Positions 14,725 to 24,023 of a DNA stretch of 25,373 bases are shown one piece after another. The notes under the pieces were generated by a model. That model worked only from the letters and a program-made list of their open reading frames with translations, made no database searches and was not told the origin of the DNA. Made by a program: the position numbers and the translations under genes. The DNA comes from an uncultured Eubacterium sp. (GTDB lineage Bacteria > Bacillota > Clostridia > Lachnospirales > Lachnospiraceae). The stretch is from assembly GCA_905236295.1 (NCBI GenBank), contig CAJOQF010000137.1, positions 1-25,373 of the forward strand, given 5' to 3'. The stretch's first letter is position 1; each line of letters starts with the position of its first letter.

Positions 14725-16371
14725 ATGGCAGTTAATTTCAGATTCGGAAAAGAAAAAATAATACTGGTCATAATCGGCGGGATAATTCTGGTCATTATGG
14801 GGATGCTGTGTTTTTTCAGGGAAGATATGGTGTTTAAGGACAGCCCCCGGGGTACATATTCCACTTTACCTGCGGATACAAGCACAGAGGATCCTTTGGC
14901 TTATCTCAATGAAGATTTTACTGTACGGGACGGTTTCACATCTAATCTGCCTCTGGTCATAGTCTCACTTGATTCAGAGCTTCCGGATTACAAGGGTAAA
15001 AATGCTGCTCAGGCTCTTGAACTCGATATCGAACCGTACACCACCGGTGATATCAGAATTATCGACAATGAGAGCGGACTTAACTCGCCCTATGACAAAT
15101 CCTCTTACGAAAGCTATATAAAGATAAAACAAAGAGGGCATTCTTCATATTATTACAACAAAAAACAATACAAGATAAAGACTCTAAATGCAGACGGCTC
15201 AGACAACGATACAAGCATTCTCGGTATGGGAGCGGGTTCCGAGTGGGTTATCAACGGATCAATGGCGGACAAGAGCATGATGAGAAATTATATTTCATAC
15301 AGACTGGCATCCGAGATGGGAGGAAACAATTTCGGCTTTGATTCCCGTTACTGTGAGTTATTATTTGAGGACGAGGGAAGGCTTACTTACCAGGGAGTGT
15401 TTCTCCTCATGGAGACCATAGACCGCGGTGAGGACAGGGTAAATATAGACGAGTATGATCCTGACAACACATACTCAAGCTATATCGTAAGACGCGACCG
15501 GTATTCCAAGTACGATATCATGCTCAACACCTATGGGCGTGAGAACGGATTTGTTGAAGGCCGGGACGGGCAGGAAAAGGATGGATGGATCGGTTTAAAA
15601 TATCCGTCGGCTTCAAAGGTCACTGATGAGACCATAAAATATATCGAAAATGATTTTTCCAATATTGAAAAAGTAATCTATTCCGAAGACGAGAAGGTAT
15701 TTCGAAATTACAAAAATTATATAGATGTGGATTCTTTTGTCGATTATTTCCTGTTAAATGAATTTATGGGAAACTACGACGCCGGTACCCACTCGACTTT
15801 TATGTACAAAAACTCCGGAGATGTCCTGTCAATCGGCCCCGTGTGGGACTTCGACCAGGCGCTCGACAACAACAAAACACAGGAGAGCGAGACAGATACT
15901 CTGGCTTTTCAGACCGAACCCTTATTTAAGGAGCTTTGTCAGGATAAGCAGTTTGTCAGGAAGTTAAGGAGCAGATATACCAAGCTCAGGAGAAATATTC
16001 TATCAGAGGAGAATGTGTACGATCTGATCGACGAGGCTGCTGCCTACCTGAAGTCTGCTCAAAAGAGAGAGTGGTATAGATGGGCGGATGAATATACGGT
16101 TGAGACTGAGAGTCATTATAACCTGTATATTCTTTCGCCATATGTTTCGGACGGATTCAGGCTCAACCGTTTAAATGATGATTACGGACAGGAGCTTGTG
16201 GTTATAAAGTATTACCTCCATAAGCATGGCGCAGCCATCGCAAAGGAGCTTGAGGGAGTTTATAACAAGGCGGAGATCGACACGGCTTCATCCGGTGTGA
16301 GACCGTTGCTGTTTTTGATGGTCATTGCTCTGTTTTTGGTTCCATCTTACTTAATAATGCGGAGAGATTAA
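14725..16371 (+). CDS. Membrane-anchored CotH-like (secreted kinase-fold) protein
   Basis: A 548-residue protein with one membrane helix near the N-terminus (about 11-31) and another at the C-terminus (VRPLLFLMVIALFLVPSYLIM), so the domain between them probably faces outside. The middle matches the CotH family, atypical protein kinases first known from Bacillus spore coat: IKQRGHSS, the lysine-rich strand KKQYKIKT, WVINGSMADKSMMRNYISY, GVFLLMETIDRGEDRVN (from about 224) and GPVWDFDQALD with Asp375 and Asp377, the likely metal-binding acids. No coat gene is nearby, so the substrate is probably a wall or polysaccharide component. The AAGGA ribosome site is rather far (about 13 bases) from ATG 14725. 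Confidence 0.9.
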   Translation: MAVNFRFGKEKIILVIIGGIILVIMGMLCFFREDMVFKDSPRGTYSTLPADTSTEDPLAYLNEDFTVRDGFTSNLPLVIVSLDSELPDYKGKNAAQALELDIEPYTTGDIRIIDNESGLNSPYDKSSYESYIKIKQRGHSSYYYNKKQYKIKTLNADGSDNDTSILGMGAGSEWVINGSMADKSMMRNYISYRLASEMGGNNFGFDSRYCELLFEDEGRLTYQGVFLLMETIDRGEDRVNIDEYDPDNTYSSYIVRRDRYSKYDIMLNTYGRENGFVEGRDGQEKDGWIGLKYPSASKVTDETIKYIENDFSNIEKVIYSEDEKVFRNYKNYIDVDSFVDYFLLNEFMGNYDAGTHSTFMYKNSGDVLSIGPVWDFDQALDNNKTQESETDTLAFQTEPLFKELCQDKQFVRKLRSRYTKLRRNILSEENVYDLIDEAAAYLKSAQKREWYRWADEYTVETESHYNLYILSPYVSDGFRLNRLNDDYGQELVVIKYYLHKHGAAIAKELEGVYNKAEIDTASSGVRPLLFLMVIALFLVPSYLIMRRD

Positions 16372-16374
16372 CTG

Positions 16375-17805
16375 ATGCTTTTTTCAAGTATTCCATTTAT
16401 ACTGTACTTTTTACCGATTGTATTTTTAGGTTACTACATACTGTTTTTTTCAAGAACCTTGCAGAATATCTGGCTTCTTCTGGCAAGTTTGTTTTTCTAT
16501 GCCTGGGGTGAGCCGGTATATGTCTTTATTATGATCGGTTCCATACTGTTTAACAGTATAATTGCGCTCTTTATTGACAAAAGTAATAGCAGTGCAAAGA
16601 AAGCATTGCTTGTCATAGCGATAATAGCCAATATTTCAGTTCTGTTCGTGTTTAAATATGCCGGATTTATTTTCGGACTTATGGGCACATGGGGAGAAGG
16701 AATAGCTTCAAATCTTGATTTTGCACTGCCTGTCGGTATTTCATTCTACACCTTCCAGGCTCTCTCGTATGTCATCGACGTATACAGGGGAACCACTAAG
16801 GCTGAAAATCCGTTCTATGTGGGACTCTATATAGCGTTTTTTCCACAGCTTATTGCCGGACCTATCGTTCAGTACAATTCTATCGCGGATCAGATAAGAA
16901 ACAGAAAGAGTAATTTTAACATGGTTTCGATGGGGATCAGCAGGTTCTGTGTCGGACTGGGTAAGAAGATTCTTCTGTCAAACTCATTTGCCGCAATCGC
17001 AGACCATGTTTTTGAGATGTCGGCAATAGGAGTGGATACGGTCACCGTGCCTGCGGCTCTGGCATGGCTTGGTAGCATAGCCTATACATTGCAGATATTT
17101 TTTGACTTCTCGGCTTACTCTGATATGGCTATCGGTCTCGGTCTGTGTTTCGGTTTCAGGTTGCCCGAAAACTTTAATTATCCCTACATTGCGGATTCGG
17201 TTACGGATTTCTGGAAACGCTGGCATATTTCACTTACCGACTGGTTCAGGTACTATGTTTACTTCCCGCTTGGCGGAAATCGTGTCACAAACAAGGACTT
17301 TATGGTTCGAAATATGTTTATAGTCTGGCTCCTTACAGGCATCTGGCACGGTGCCAACTGGACATTTATAATCTGGGGATTGTTCTACTTCGTGCTTCAG
17401 CTCTTTGAGCGTTTTGTTGATTTTGATTCTGTTGTAACCAACAAGTTTATTAGACATATCTATACTCTTTTTGTGGTAAATATCCTGTGGGTACTTTTCA
17501 GGGCAGATGACCTGTATCAGGCAGGAAGATTTATCATGAATATGTTTGGCATAAACAACAACGGTTTCTTCAGTAATCTGGCGCTTATCTTTGTGAAGGA
17601 AAATATCGTATTTTTCATTGCCGGTATTATTTTTTGCATACCGGTCATACCAAAGCTTAACAAATGGTTTTACAATCATCAGAAAACCGGGGCGCATACA
17701 GCCTATACTATTGTGTATCCTATAGCTATGATAGCTATGGTTCTGGTTTGCATCTGCTACCTCACAAGCGGTTCATATAATCCGTTTATTTACTTTAACT
17801 TCTAG
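16375..17805 (+). CDS. MBOAT-family O-acyltransferase (AlgI/DltB/WssH type)
   Basis: A 476-residue membrane-bound O-acyltransferase with about eleven hydrophobic segments. The family signature is clear: FALPVGISFYTFQALSYVIDVYRG, FPQLIAGPIVQY, DFFSAYSDMAIGLG-type helix and FNYPYIADSVTDFWKRWHISLT, and the invariant active-site His325 in LTGIWHGANWTFIIWG. These proteins pass an acyl group, normally acetyl from acetyl-CoA, across the membrane to an extracytoplasmic partner. The partner is almost surely the AlgX/AlgJ-like protein encoded 12 bp downstream. GGAGAG before ATG 16375 lies in the last codons of the CotH-like gene, only 3 bp separating the two genes. It therefore points to O-acetylation of the polymer made by the glycosyltransferase at the end of the cluster. 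Confidence 0.96.
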   Translation: MLFSSIPFILYFLPIVFLGYYILFFSRTLQNIWLLLASLFFYAWGEPVYVFIMIGSILFNSIIALFIDKSNSSAKKALLVIAIIANISVLFVFKYAGFIFGLMGTWGEGIASNLDFALPVGISFYTFQALSYVIDVYRGTTKAENPFYVGLYIAFFPQLIAGPIVQYNSIADQIRNRKSNFNMVSMGISRFCVGLGKKILLSNSFAAIADHVFEMSAIGVDTVTVPAALAWLGSIAYTLQIFFDFSAYSDMAIGLGLCFGFRLPENFNYPYIADSVTDFWKRWHISLTDWFRYYVYFPLGGNRVTNKDFMVRNMFIVWLLTGIWHGANWTFIIWGLFYFVLQLFERFVDFDSVVTNKFIRHIYTLFVVNILWVLFRADDLYQAGRFIMNMFGINNNGFFSNLALIFVKENIVFFIAGIIFCIPVIPKLNKWFYNHQKTGAHTAYTIVYPIAMIAMVLVCICYLTSGSYNPFIYFNF

Positions 17806-17817
17806 GAGAAACTGAGT

Positions 17818-19047
17818 ATGAAGTATCTTACTAAGAAAAAAATATTCTTTATAGTGTTTGTTATAGTTGTGTTCGGTTTTGCCGCATATAACATATATCA
17901 GAATAGGGATGCTCTGCTTAAAACAGTGGAAAAAGAGGCTTCGAAAGGCAGTTATTTTGATATAGATATCGACAATATCGATTCAGCTCTGACCGAGAAT
18001 ATGGAATACAGACTGGAGTTTATCGAGTCCTTTGGTATGATGCAAAAACTTATGGGAAAGGATGAGTTCAACAACTTTGAGTTTGTTAAGGATCACAACG
18101 GTTTCTTAAACTATGGGGCATTCTATCGTGAGGACGATCCGGATATATTCGAGTATGCACAAAGGGTAAAGAGACTGCAAAACTATGTCGAGCCCTATGG
18201 CACAAAGGTTTTGTTTGTCATCACACCCAGCAAGTATGACAGAAACAACAGCGATTACAGTGATGATATGCCGGTCAATGACCCATATAATAAGATAAAT
18301 GAACTTAAATTTTATCTGAGGAGACTTGGCGTTGAGACGCTTGATCTTGGGGACAGCCTGCCGGGAGATCGCATCACATACGAAGATGCATTCTTTAAGA
18401 CTGATCACCACTGGACTCCTATGGCAGCGTTTGAAGCGGCTGATATATTGACCGATGAGTTAAACGAAAGGTTTGAGGCAAATCTTGATCCGTTTGATTA
18501 TTATGGCAATATCGACAATTATGAGGTCAAAGAGTATTCGAATATAATGCTTGGTTCCATGGGCAGGAACACAGGAGTAAACTATTCCGGGATGGACGAC
18601 TTTACGGCTGTGATCCCGACCTTTGACGGAAACTTCACCCGAAGATACTATGAGGAGGACGGAAGCCGCACAAAACTTGAAGGGACTATACACGAGACGC
18701 TTCTAAACTATGATCTTCTAAAAAAAGATTTAAATATCTATGAGGAAGATCCCTACGCGTTTTATCTCGATGAATTAAAGACCTTTGAAAAGATTGATAA
18801 CAATGAATTGACCGACGGTGACAGTGTTTTGTTCTTGCGCGACTCGTATTTCTCGCCTGTGATGACTTTTATGGCACCTTTATTTAAGGAGATGGATGCC
18901 ATGTATCTTCTTGAGGAATCTGACGAATTTGATATAGAAGACTTCATAAAAGGCGAGTATGAAGAAGATGATGACTATGACTATATTATAATTGAGATGT
19001 ATCCTGGCAACATCGATGATGACGCATTCAATTTCTTTGAGGATTAG
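17818..19047 (+). CDS. AlgX/AlgJ/DltD-like SGNH acetyltransferase, membrane-anchored
   Basis: A 409-residue protein with an N-terminal signal-anchor helix (about 8-26) and a large outer domain. The SGNH hydrolase-like catalytic residues are visible: Asp196 and His198 in TDHHWTP and the nucleophile Ser343 in LFLRDSYFSP. The C-terminal DYDYIIIEMYPGN strand is also typical. AlgX and AlgJ take acetyl groups from an MBOAT partner and place them on polysaccharide outside the membrane, and that partner is the gene just upstream. The acidic C-terminus (FIKGEYEEDDDYDY, DDDAFNFFED) is notable. The following glycosyltransferase starts 1 bp after its stop codon and uses a ribosome site inside this gene, so translation is coupled. 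Confidence 0.92.
   Translation: MKYLTKKKIFFIVFVIVVFGFAAYNIYQNRDALLKTVEKEASKGSYFDIDIDNIDSALTENMEYRLEFIESFGMMQKLMGKDEFNNFEFVKDHNGFLNYGAFYREDDPDIFEYAQRVKRLQNYVEPYGTKVLFVITPSKYDRNNSDYSDDMPVNDPYNKINELKFYLRRLGVETLDLGDSLPGDRITYEDAFFKTDHHWTPMAAFEAADILTDELNERFEANLDPFDYYGNIDNYEVKEYSNIMLGSMGRNTGVNYSGMDDFTAVIPTFDGNFTRRYYEEDGSRTKLEGTIHETLLNYDLLKKDLNIYEEDPYAFYLDELKTFEKIDNNELTDGDSVLFLRDSYFSPVMTFMAPLFKEMDAMYLLEESDEFDIEDFIKGEYEEDDDYDYIIIEMYPGNIDDDAFNFFED
19039..19043 (+). promoter_or_regulatory. Ribosome binding site deciding the glycosyltransferase start
   Basis: GAGGA lies five bases before ATG 19049, overlapping the end of the preceding gene. The frame is open back to 18992, but that extension overlaps the previous gene and has no ribosome site. 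Confidence 0.7.
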
Positions 19048-19048
19048 T

Positions 19049-21370
19049 ATGAAGGGTAAGATCTGGTTTGTAATAAACACATTTTTTTCAATTGTATATC
19101 TCGTTTGGAGACTGTTTTTCACTCTGCCGTTTGAATACGGTTTTATCTCAGTGTTCATAGGTATAGCTCTATTTGTCGTTGAAGCATTGGGAATGGTTGA
19201 GGCTCTGATCCACTACATGAATATGTATGATGTCAGAGGTTATAAAAAGCCCAGGGTTGACAAGTCGCTGTTTCCCGATGTGGATATTTTTATAGCCACG
19301 TACAACGAGGAGCCGGAGCTTCTCTATAAGACCATAAACGGCTGCAAACATATGGAATATCCCGATAAGAGCAAGGTTCATATCTATCTCTGCGATGACA
19401 ACAGGAGACCGCAGATGAGAGAACTTGCCGAGAGGATGGGTATCAACTATTTCGACAGACCCGATAACGAAGGCGCAAAGGCGGGAAACTTTAACCATGC
19501 GCTTGCAAGGACATCTTCGCCTTATATAGTAACATTCGACGCCGATATGATCCCTCAAAGACGTTTCCTTATGGAGACGATTCCGTTTTTTGTGGATGCG
19601 GAATTAAAAAATGAGGGAAAAAAAGAAGAGGAAAAGATAAAACTTGGCTATGTCCAGTCGCCTCAGGCATTCTATAATCCTGATATGTTCCAGTTCGGAC
19701 TGTTTTCGGAGAACAGGATACCGAATGAGCAGGATTATTTTTACAAGGATATCGAGGTGGCCAGGACCAAGACCAACAGTGTAATTTACGGTGGTTCAAA
19801 CACAGTTATTGCCCGCGAAGCACTTGAGGCTGTAGGTGGATTTTACACTGAGGCGATCACAGAGGATTTTGCCACAGGTATCCTTATACAGAGAAAGGGC
19901 TTCGTCACTCTGGGGATCAACGAGACGATCGCATCGGGTATGTCACCCACCGATCTGCCCAATCTTATTCAGCAGCGTATCAGATGGGGAAGAGGAGTTA
20001 TTTCCACAGGAAGACAGATGCATATTTTCACATGCAAGGAGCTTTCGTTTGCTCAAAAGCTTAACTACTGGGCTTCAATCTGGTACTGGTACGCTCCGGT
20101 CAAGAGATTTATCTATATAATATCTCCGATCATGTTTGCGGTATTTGGATTTACGATATTTAAGTGTACCTTGCTGGAAGCGTTGCTTTTCTGGTTGCCA
20201 ATGTTTGTGACAAGCAATATAAGCCTTCGTATGCTCTCCGGAAATATCAGAACGACCAAGTGGACCGGAGTTTATGAAACCATAATGTTTCCGTACATGT
20301 TTTTGCCGATAATTCTTGAGACTTTCGGCCTTTCTCTGAGAAAGTTTAAAGTTACACAAAAGGCGGATAACAGTGGTAAGAAAAAGAACAATATCGTATA
20401 TATGGTGCCGTTTATGATTATGATAGTACTTACCATCATTGGTGTGATCAGGTGTATTCTCATTATGTTTGACTCGAATTCCATTTCGCCTGTCATCGTA
20501 TTGTTTTGGCTCCTTCTCAATGGTTTTTATATTCAGATGTCCATTCTTTTTGTCGACGGACGCATCCCGTACCGCAAGAGTGAGAGAACACCGCTTTCGG
20601 TGCCGTGTACGGTTAAAGTCAATGATAAGATCATAAACGGTCATACGTTGAATGTATCTGAGGAAGGTTTGGCGGTTGGTTTTGACTTGCCTTATTATAT
20701 TGAGGAAGACTTGGAAGTGGAGGTCGAACTGTCCTGGGATATATATAAAGCCGTACTTAAGAGCAAGAACGTCTATGTCAGAAAGGACGAGAAAAATGAT
20801 GAGTGGTCATATTCATTCAAGATCACGGATTACCTTGATTCCTATGATGACTGGCTTCAGATCATCTATGACAGAAGCCCTGCGCTTCCGGAAGCTATAA
20901 AGAAGGATAGCGGTATATTTGAGGATCTTCAGGTCAATGTGAAAAAGCGATTTGAAACTCCGTTTTTCCAAAAAAGATCATTCCCGCGAGTTCCTATTGA
21001 TGAAGAGGTAACTTGGATTTATAATGAAAAAGTAGGCAGTGTTAAGCTTATAGACTTTAACTACTGTTATGTCAGCGTACCGAAGATGTCTTCCATGCCA
21101 AAAGAGGCGAGGATCGTACTTGTAGATGATATCGAGATCAACTGCAGATATACAAATAAAATCGTTGGCAGCAATACACTCTATGAGATAACAGATATTG
21201 AACAGATAATAAAAGACGTAGATAAATATAACAGGCTCCTTATCTGGTTAAATGCCAGGGAACATAATTATTCCCGTGAGGAGGAAATCATAACCGTTGA
21301 GAGGGAGCGCAGAAAACATGAAAAAGAAATGGAAAACAGAATAGTGTTTAATGAGACTGATCTGATATAA
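19049..21370 (+). CDS. BcsA-like processive glycosyltransferase with PilZ plus second PilZ-like domain
   Basis: A 773-residue family 2 polysaccharide synthase. Two N-terminal membrane helices (about 5-55) precede the catalytic domain, which has DVD (77-79), DDN (116-118), DAD (164-166), TED with the general base Asp273 (271-273) and QQRIRW (308-313, the QxxRW product-binding motif). Several membrane helices (about 345-505) then form the export channel. The first PilZ domain carries RKSER (Arg509-Arg513) and NVSEEG (535-540), the exact c-di-GMP contacts, so synthesis is probably switched on by c-di-GMP. A further domain (about 640-745) repeats the start, RSFPR (643-647), but lacks a clear DxSxxG. 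The polymer may be cellulose or another beta-glucan; bcsB, bcsC and bcsZ homologues are not seen. Confidence 0.93.
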   Translation: MKGKIWFVINTFFSIVYLVWRLFFTLPFEYGFISVFIGIALFVVEALGMVEALIHYMNMYDVRGYKKPRVDKSLFPDVDIFIATYNEEPELLYKTINGCKHMEYPDKSKVHIYLCDDNRRPQMRELAERMGINYFDRPDNEGAKAGNFNHALARTSSPYIVTFDADMIPQRRFLMETIPFFVDAELKNEGKKEEEKIKLGYVQSPQAFYNPDMFQFGLFSENRIPNEQDYFYKDIEVARTKTNSVIYGGSNTVIAREALEAVGGFYTEAITEDFATGILIQRKGFVTLGINETIASGMSPTDLPNLIQQRIRWGRGVISTGRQMHIFTCKELSFAQKLNYWASIWYWYAPVKRFIYIISPIMFAVFGFTIFKCTLLEALLFWLPMFVTSNISLRMLSGNIRTTKWTGVYETIMFPYMFLPIILETFGLSLRKFKVTQKADNSGKKKNNIVYMVPFMIMIVLTIIGVIRCILIMFDSNSISPVIVLFWLLLNGFYIQMSILFVDGRIPYRKSERTPLSVPCTVKVNDKIINGHTLNVSEEGLAVGFDLPYYIEEDLEVEVELSWDIYKAVLKSKNVYVRKDEKNDEWSYSFKITDYLDSYDDWLQIIYDRSPALPEAIKKDSGIFEDLQVNVKKRFETPFFQKRSFPRVPIDEEVTWIYNEKVGSVKLIDFNYCYVSVPKMSSMPKEARIVLVDDIEINCRYTNKIVGSNTLYEITDIEQIIKDVDKYNRLLIWLNAREHNYSREEEIITVERERRKHEKEMENRIVFNETDLI

Positions 21371-21392
21371 AACATTACAGGGAGGGTCTGTT

Positions 21393-24023
21393 ATGGAAGA
21401 GAACAAAACCACATTAAAACCGTATCTTACTCCGTTGACTGTCTGGGCGCTTTCATTCGGATGCGCAGTCGGATGGGGCTCTTTTATAATGCCCGGTACC
21501 ACATTTCTTCCAATCGGTGGACCCGCCGGCACTGTTATCGGTATGATAATAGGTGGATTTTTGATGTTTATCATCGGTAAGTGTTACTACTACATGATGA
21601 AGATATATCCGGATTCCGGCGGTGCATACACCTACACCAAAAAGATATTCGGATACAGCCACGGATTCTTTAACGCATGGTTTTTGTGCCTGACTTATGT
21701 TGCGATACTCTGGGCAAATATGACGGCGTTATCCCTTATTAACAGACACCTTCTCGGAAGCTTATTCCAATTCGGATTTCATTATACAGTGGCAGGTTAT
21801 GATGTGTATTTTGGCGAAATCCTGCTCGAGATCCTGTTTTTGCTTTTGGCATTTACAGTATGTTCGAGGATGAAAAGGACGGCCGGCACCATTCAGACCG
21901 TCGCGGCCATTGTATTGATCTCGGCGATAATTCTATGCTTTATAGTTGCCATAGCAAGCGGAGGCAACGAGATAAACGGGTTTAAACCTGCATTTTCACA
22001 AAATGGCAGATCGCCACTATTGCAGGTTATAAGTATAGTTTTACTTGCACCCTGGGCGATAGTTGGTTTTGAATCAATTTCAAACTCTGTAGGAGAGTAT
22101 AAATTTAAAGTAAACAAAACTAAAAAAATACTGATCGCGGCACTTATATCCGGTTTTGCAGCATATATAATGCTGACTATTATAGGTGCATCAGCTCAAC
22201 CGCTTGGTTATCTCAATTGGAATGAGTATATTTCCGACCTTGGAAATAATACGGGCGTAAAAGCCTTGCCGGTATTCTATGCCATAAATGTTGACATGGG
22301 AAAAGCCGGGATCGTATTGCTTGGAATTGCCATCTTTTGCGGTATTATAACCGGAATGATCGGTTTGTTTACCGCTTCAAGCCGTCTTATGTATTCGATG
22401 TCTAAGGATGATATGATGCCGAGGTGGTTTGGCGGTGTGGGCAGAGGTTCTACGCCGAACAAAGCCATGCTGTTTATCCTTATTATTTCACTTGCCATTC
22501 CGTTTTTGGGCAGGACAGCCATAGGATGGGTGGTGGACGTCACGACCGTCGGTGTGATCATTGCATACACCTACACATCTGCCGCTACGCTTAAATATGC
22601 TAAAAAAGATAAGAGTAAAAAGCATTATATTATCGGTTTAGTGGGATTTATAATTTCCGTGATATATTTTTTGGTATTTATGATACCAAATCCCATAAAC
22701 CCGAGTACACTTGCGCCTGAAAGCTACATTGTTCTTGTAGTATGGGTGTTTTTGGGTTTCCTTTTCCTTTTGAACAGGTATTCATCCGTCAGGCTTAAGT
22801 CGGTAATGCATGAGAGAGAAAAGGAGCTTGCAGAGGAAAACGCCAGGGCGAAGAGTACGTTTCTGTCTAATATGTCCCATGATATCAGGACACCTATGAA
22901 TGCCATAATCGGTTATATTAATCTGTCAAAGGCGGAGGGGACTACCTTTGAACAGACAAAGGAATATTTAAATAAGATTGAGGCTGCCAGCCATCATATG
23001 CTTGCACTTATCAATGATGTTCTCGAGATGAGCAGAATTGAGAGCGGAAAGATTGACCTTGAGCAGGAAGAACATGATCTGAAAAAGATTATGATGGAGG
23101 TAGATGATATCTTTGCGACACAGATGAAAGAAAAAAACATCAATTTTGGAGTGGATTATTCCGGTGTTAAGAACAGAAGTGTCATGATCGACAAGACCAG
23201 ATTTAACAGAGTTTTGTTTAATCTTTTGAGTAATTCATTTAAGTTTACCCCAAACGACGGTGAAGTATGGGTTACACTTACGCAGGAATCTGATGTTACA
23301 GATGATAAAGCAGCTTTTTGCCTCAGTGTTAAAGATACCGGTATAGGTATGTCCGAGGAGTTTGCAAAAAATGTATTCGAATCCTTTGAGAGGGAGAGGA
23401 CTTCCACGGTCAGCGGTATTGAGGGAACAGGTCTCGGCATGGCTATAACCAAGAATATCGTGGAACTGATGGGTGGAACCATAGAAGTAAAGACCCAAAA
23501 AGGTGTTGGAACAGAGTTTATAATCAGATTTGAACTGGAGTGTGGCTCCACCGACTTTGATAAAGAGGATGAGAAGGCTGACAGATTGGACGAAGCGTTT
23601 GAGATCGATTTTTCCAAAATGCGTGTCCTTCTCGTTGAAGATATGGAGATTAACCGTGAGATCGCCACGGTTATGCTTGAGGGAATAGGATTTAAGGTTG
23701 AGTCGGTGATGAACGGACAGGAGGCTGTCGACAGGATCGTGGATTCAGATAAAGGCTATTTTGATGTAGTCCTTATGGATATTCAGATGCCTGTTCTAAA
23801 CGGATATGATGCCACGAAAAAGATCAGGGGACTTGAGGATAAATACGACAACAAGATTCCTATAATTGCAATGACGGCAAACGCATTTGAGGAGGACAGA
23901 AAAAAAGCTGCTTCGGTGGGAATGGACGGACATATCGCAAAGCCTATCGATATCTCGGAAGTCATATCCACGATAACAGGAGTATTGGGCGAGCGAAGGC
24001 TTGAAGAGAGGAAGGATAAATGA
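21393..24023 (+). CDS. APC-type amino-acid permease fused to histidine kinase and receiver domain
   Basis: One 876-residue frame joins three parts. Residues 1-465 are an amino-acid/polyamine/organocation permease with about twelve helices, including the broken first helix GWGSFIMPG and the conserved GFESISNSVGEY and YSMSKDDMMPRW segments. A short charged helix (REKELAEENARAKS) leads to a histidine kinase: His496 in MSHDIRTP, N box LLSNSFKFT with Asn614, DTGIGM and GTGLGMAIT. A receiver domain follows with phospho-acceptor Asp796 (LMDIQMPVLNG) and Lys850 (IAKPI). There is no Hpt, so phosphate must pass to a separate protein. GGGAGGG before ATG 21393 is a strong ribosome site. The permease part may act as transporter and sensor, as in CbrA. 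It is coupled to addB by an ATGA overlap. Confidence 0.93.
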   Translation: MEENKTTLKPYLTPLTVWALSFGCAVGWGSFIMPGTTFLPIGGPAGTVIGMIIGGFLMFIIGKCYYYMMKIYPDSGGAYTYTKKIFGYSHGFFNAWFLCLTYVAILWANMTALSLINRHLLGSLFQFGFHYTVAGYDVYFGEILLEILFLLLAFTVCSRMKRTAGTIQTVAAIVLISAIILCFIVAIASGGNEINGFKPAFSQNGRSPLLQVISIVLLAPWAIVGFESISNSVGEYKFKVNKTKKILIAALISGFAAYIMLTIIGASAQPLGYLNWNEYISDLGNNTGVKALPVFYAINVDMGKAGIVLLGIAIFCGIITGMIGLFTASSRLMYSMSKDDMMPRWFGGVGRGSTPNKAMLFILIISLAIPFLGRTAIGWVVDVTTVGVIIAYTYTSAATLKYAKKDKSKKHYIIGLVGFIISVIYFLVFMIPNPINPSTLAPESYIVLVVWVFLGFLFLLNRYSSVRLKSVMHEREKELAEENARAKSTFLSNMSHDIRTPMNAIIGYINLSKAEGTTFEQTKEYLNKIEAASHHMLALINDVLEMSRIESGKIDLEQEEHDLKKIMMEVDDIFATQMKEKNINFGVDYSGVKNRSVMIDKTRFNRVLFNLLSNSFKFTPNDGEVWVTLTQESDVTDDKAAFCLSVKDTGIGMSEEFAKNVFESFERERTSTVSGIEGTGLGMAITKNIVELMGGTIEVKTQKGVGTEFIIRFELECGSTDFDKEDEKADRLDEAFEIDFSKMRVLLVEDMEINREIATVMLEGIGFKVESVMNGQEAVDRIVDSDKGYFDVVLMDIQMPVLNGYDATKKIRGLEDKYDNKIPIIAMTANAFEEDRKKAASVGMDGHIAKPIDISEVISTITGVLGERRLEERKDK

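Noticed and set aside
12583..21370. Standard cellulose (bcs) operon
   Set aside because: Only the BcsA-like synthase and acetylation genes fit; bcsB, bcsC, bcsZ and bcsQ are absent and VTC, DUF4956 and CotH genes are not part of it.
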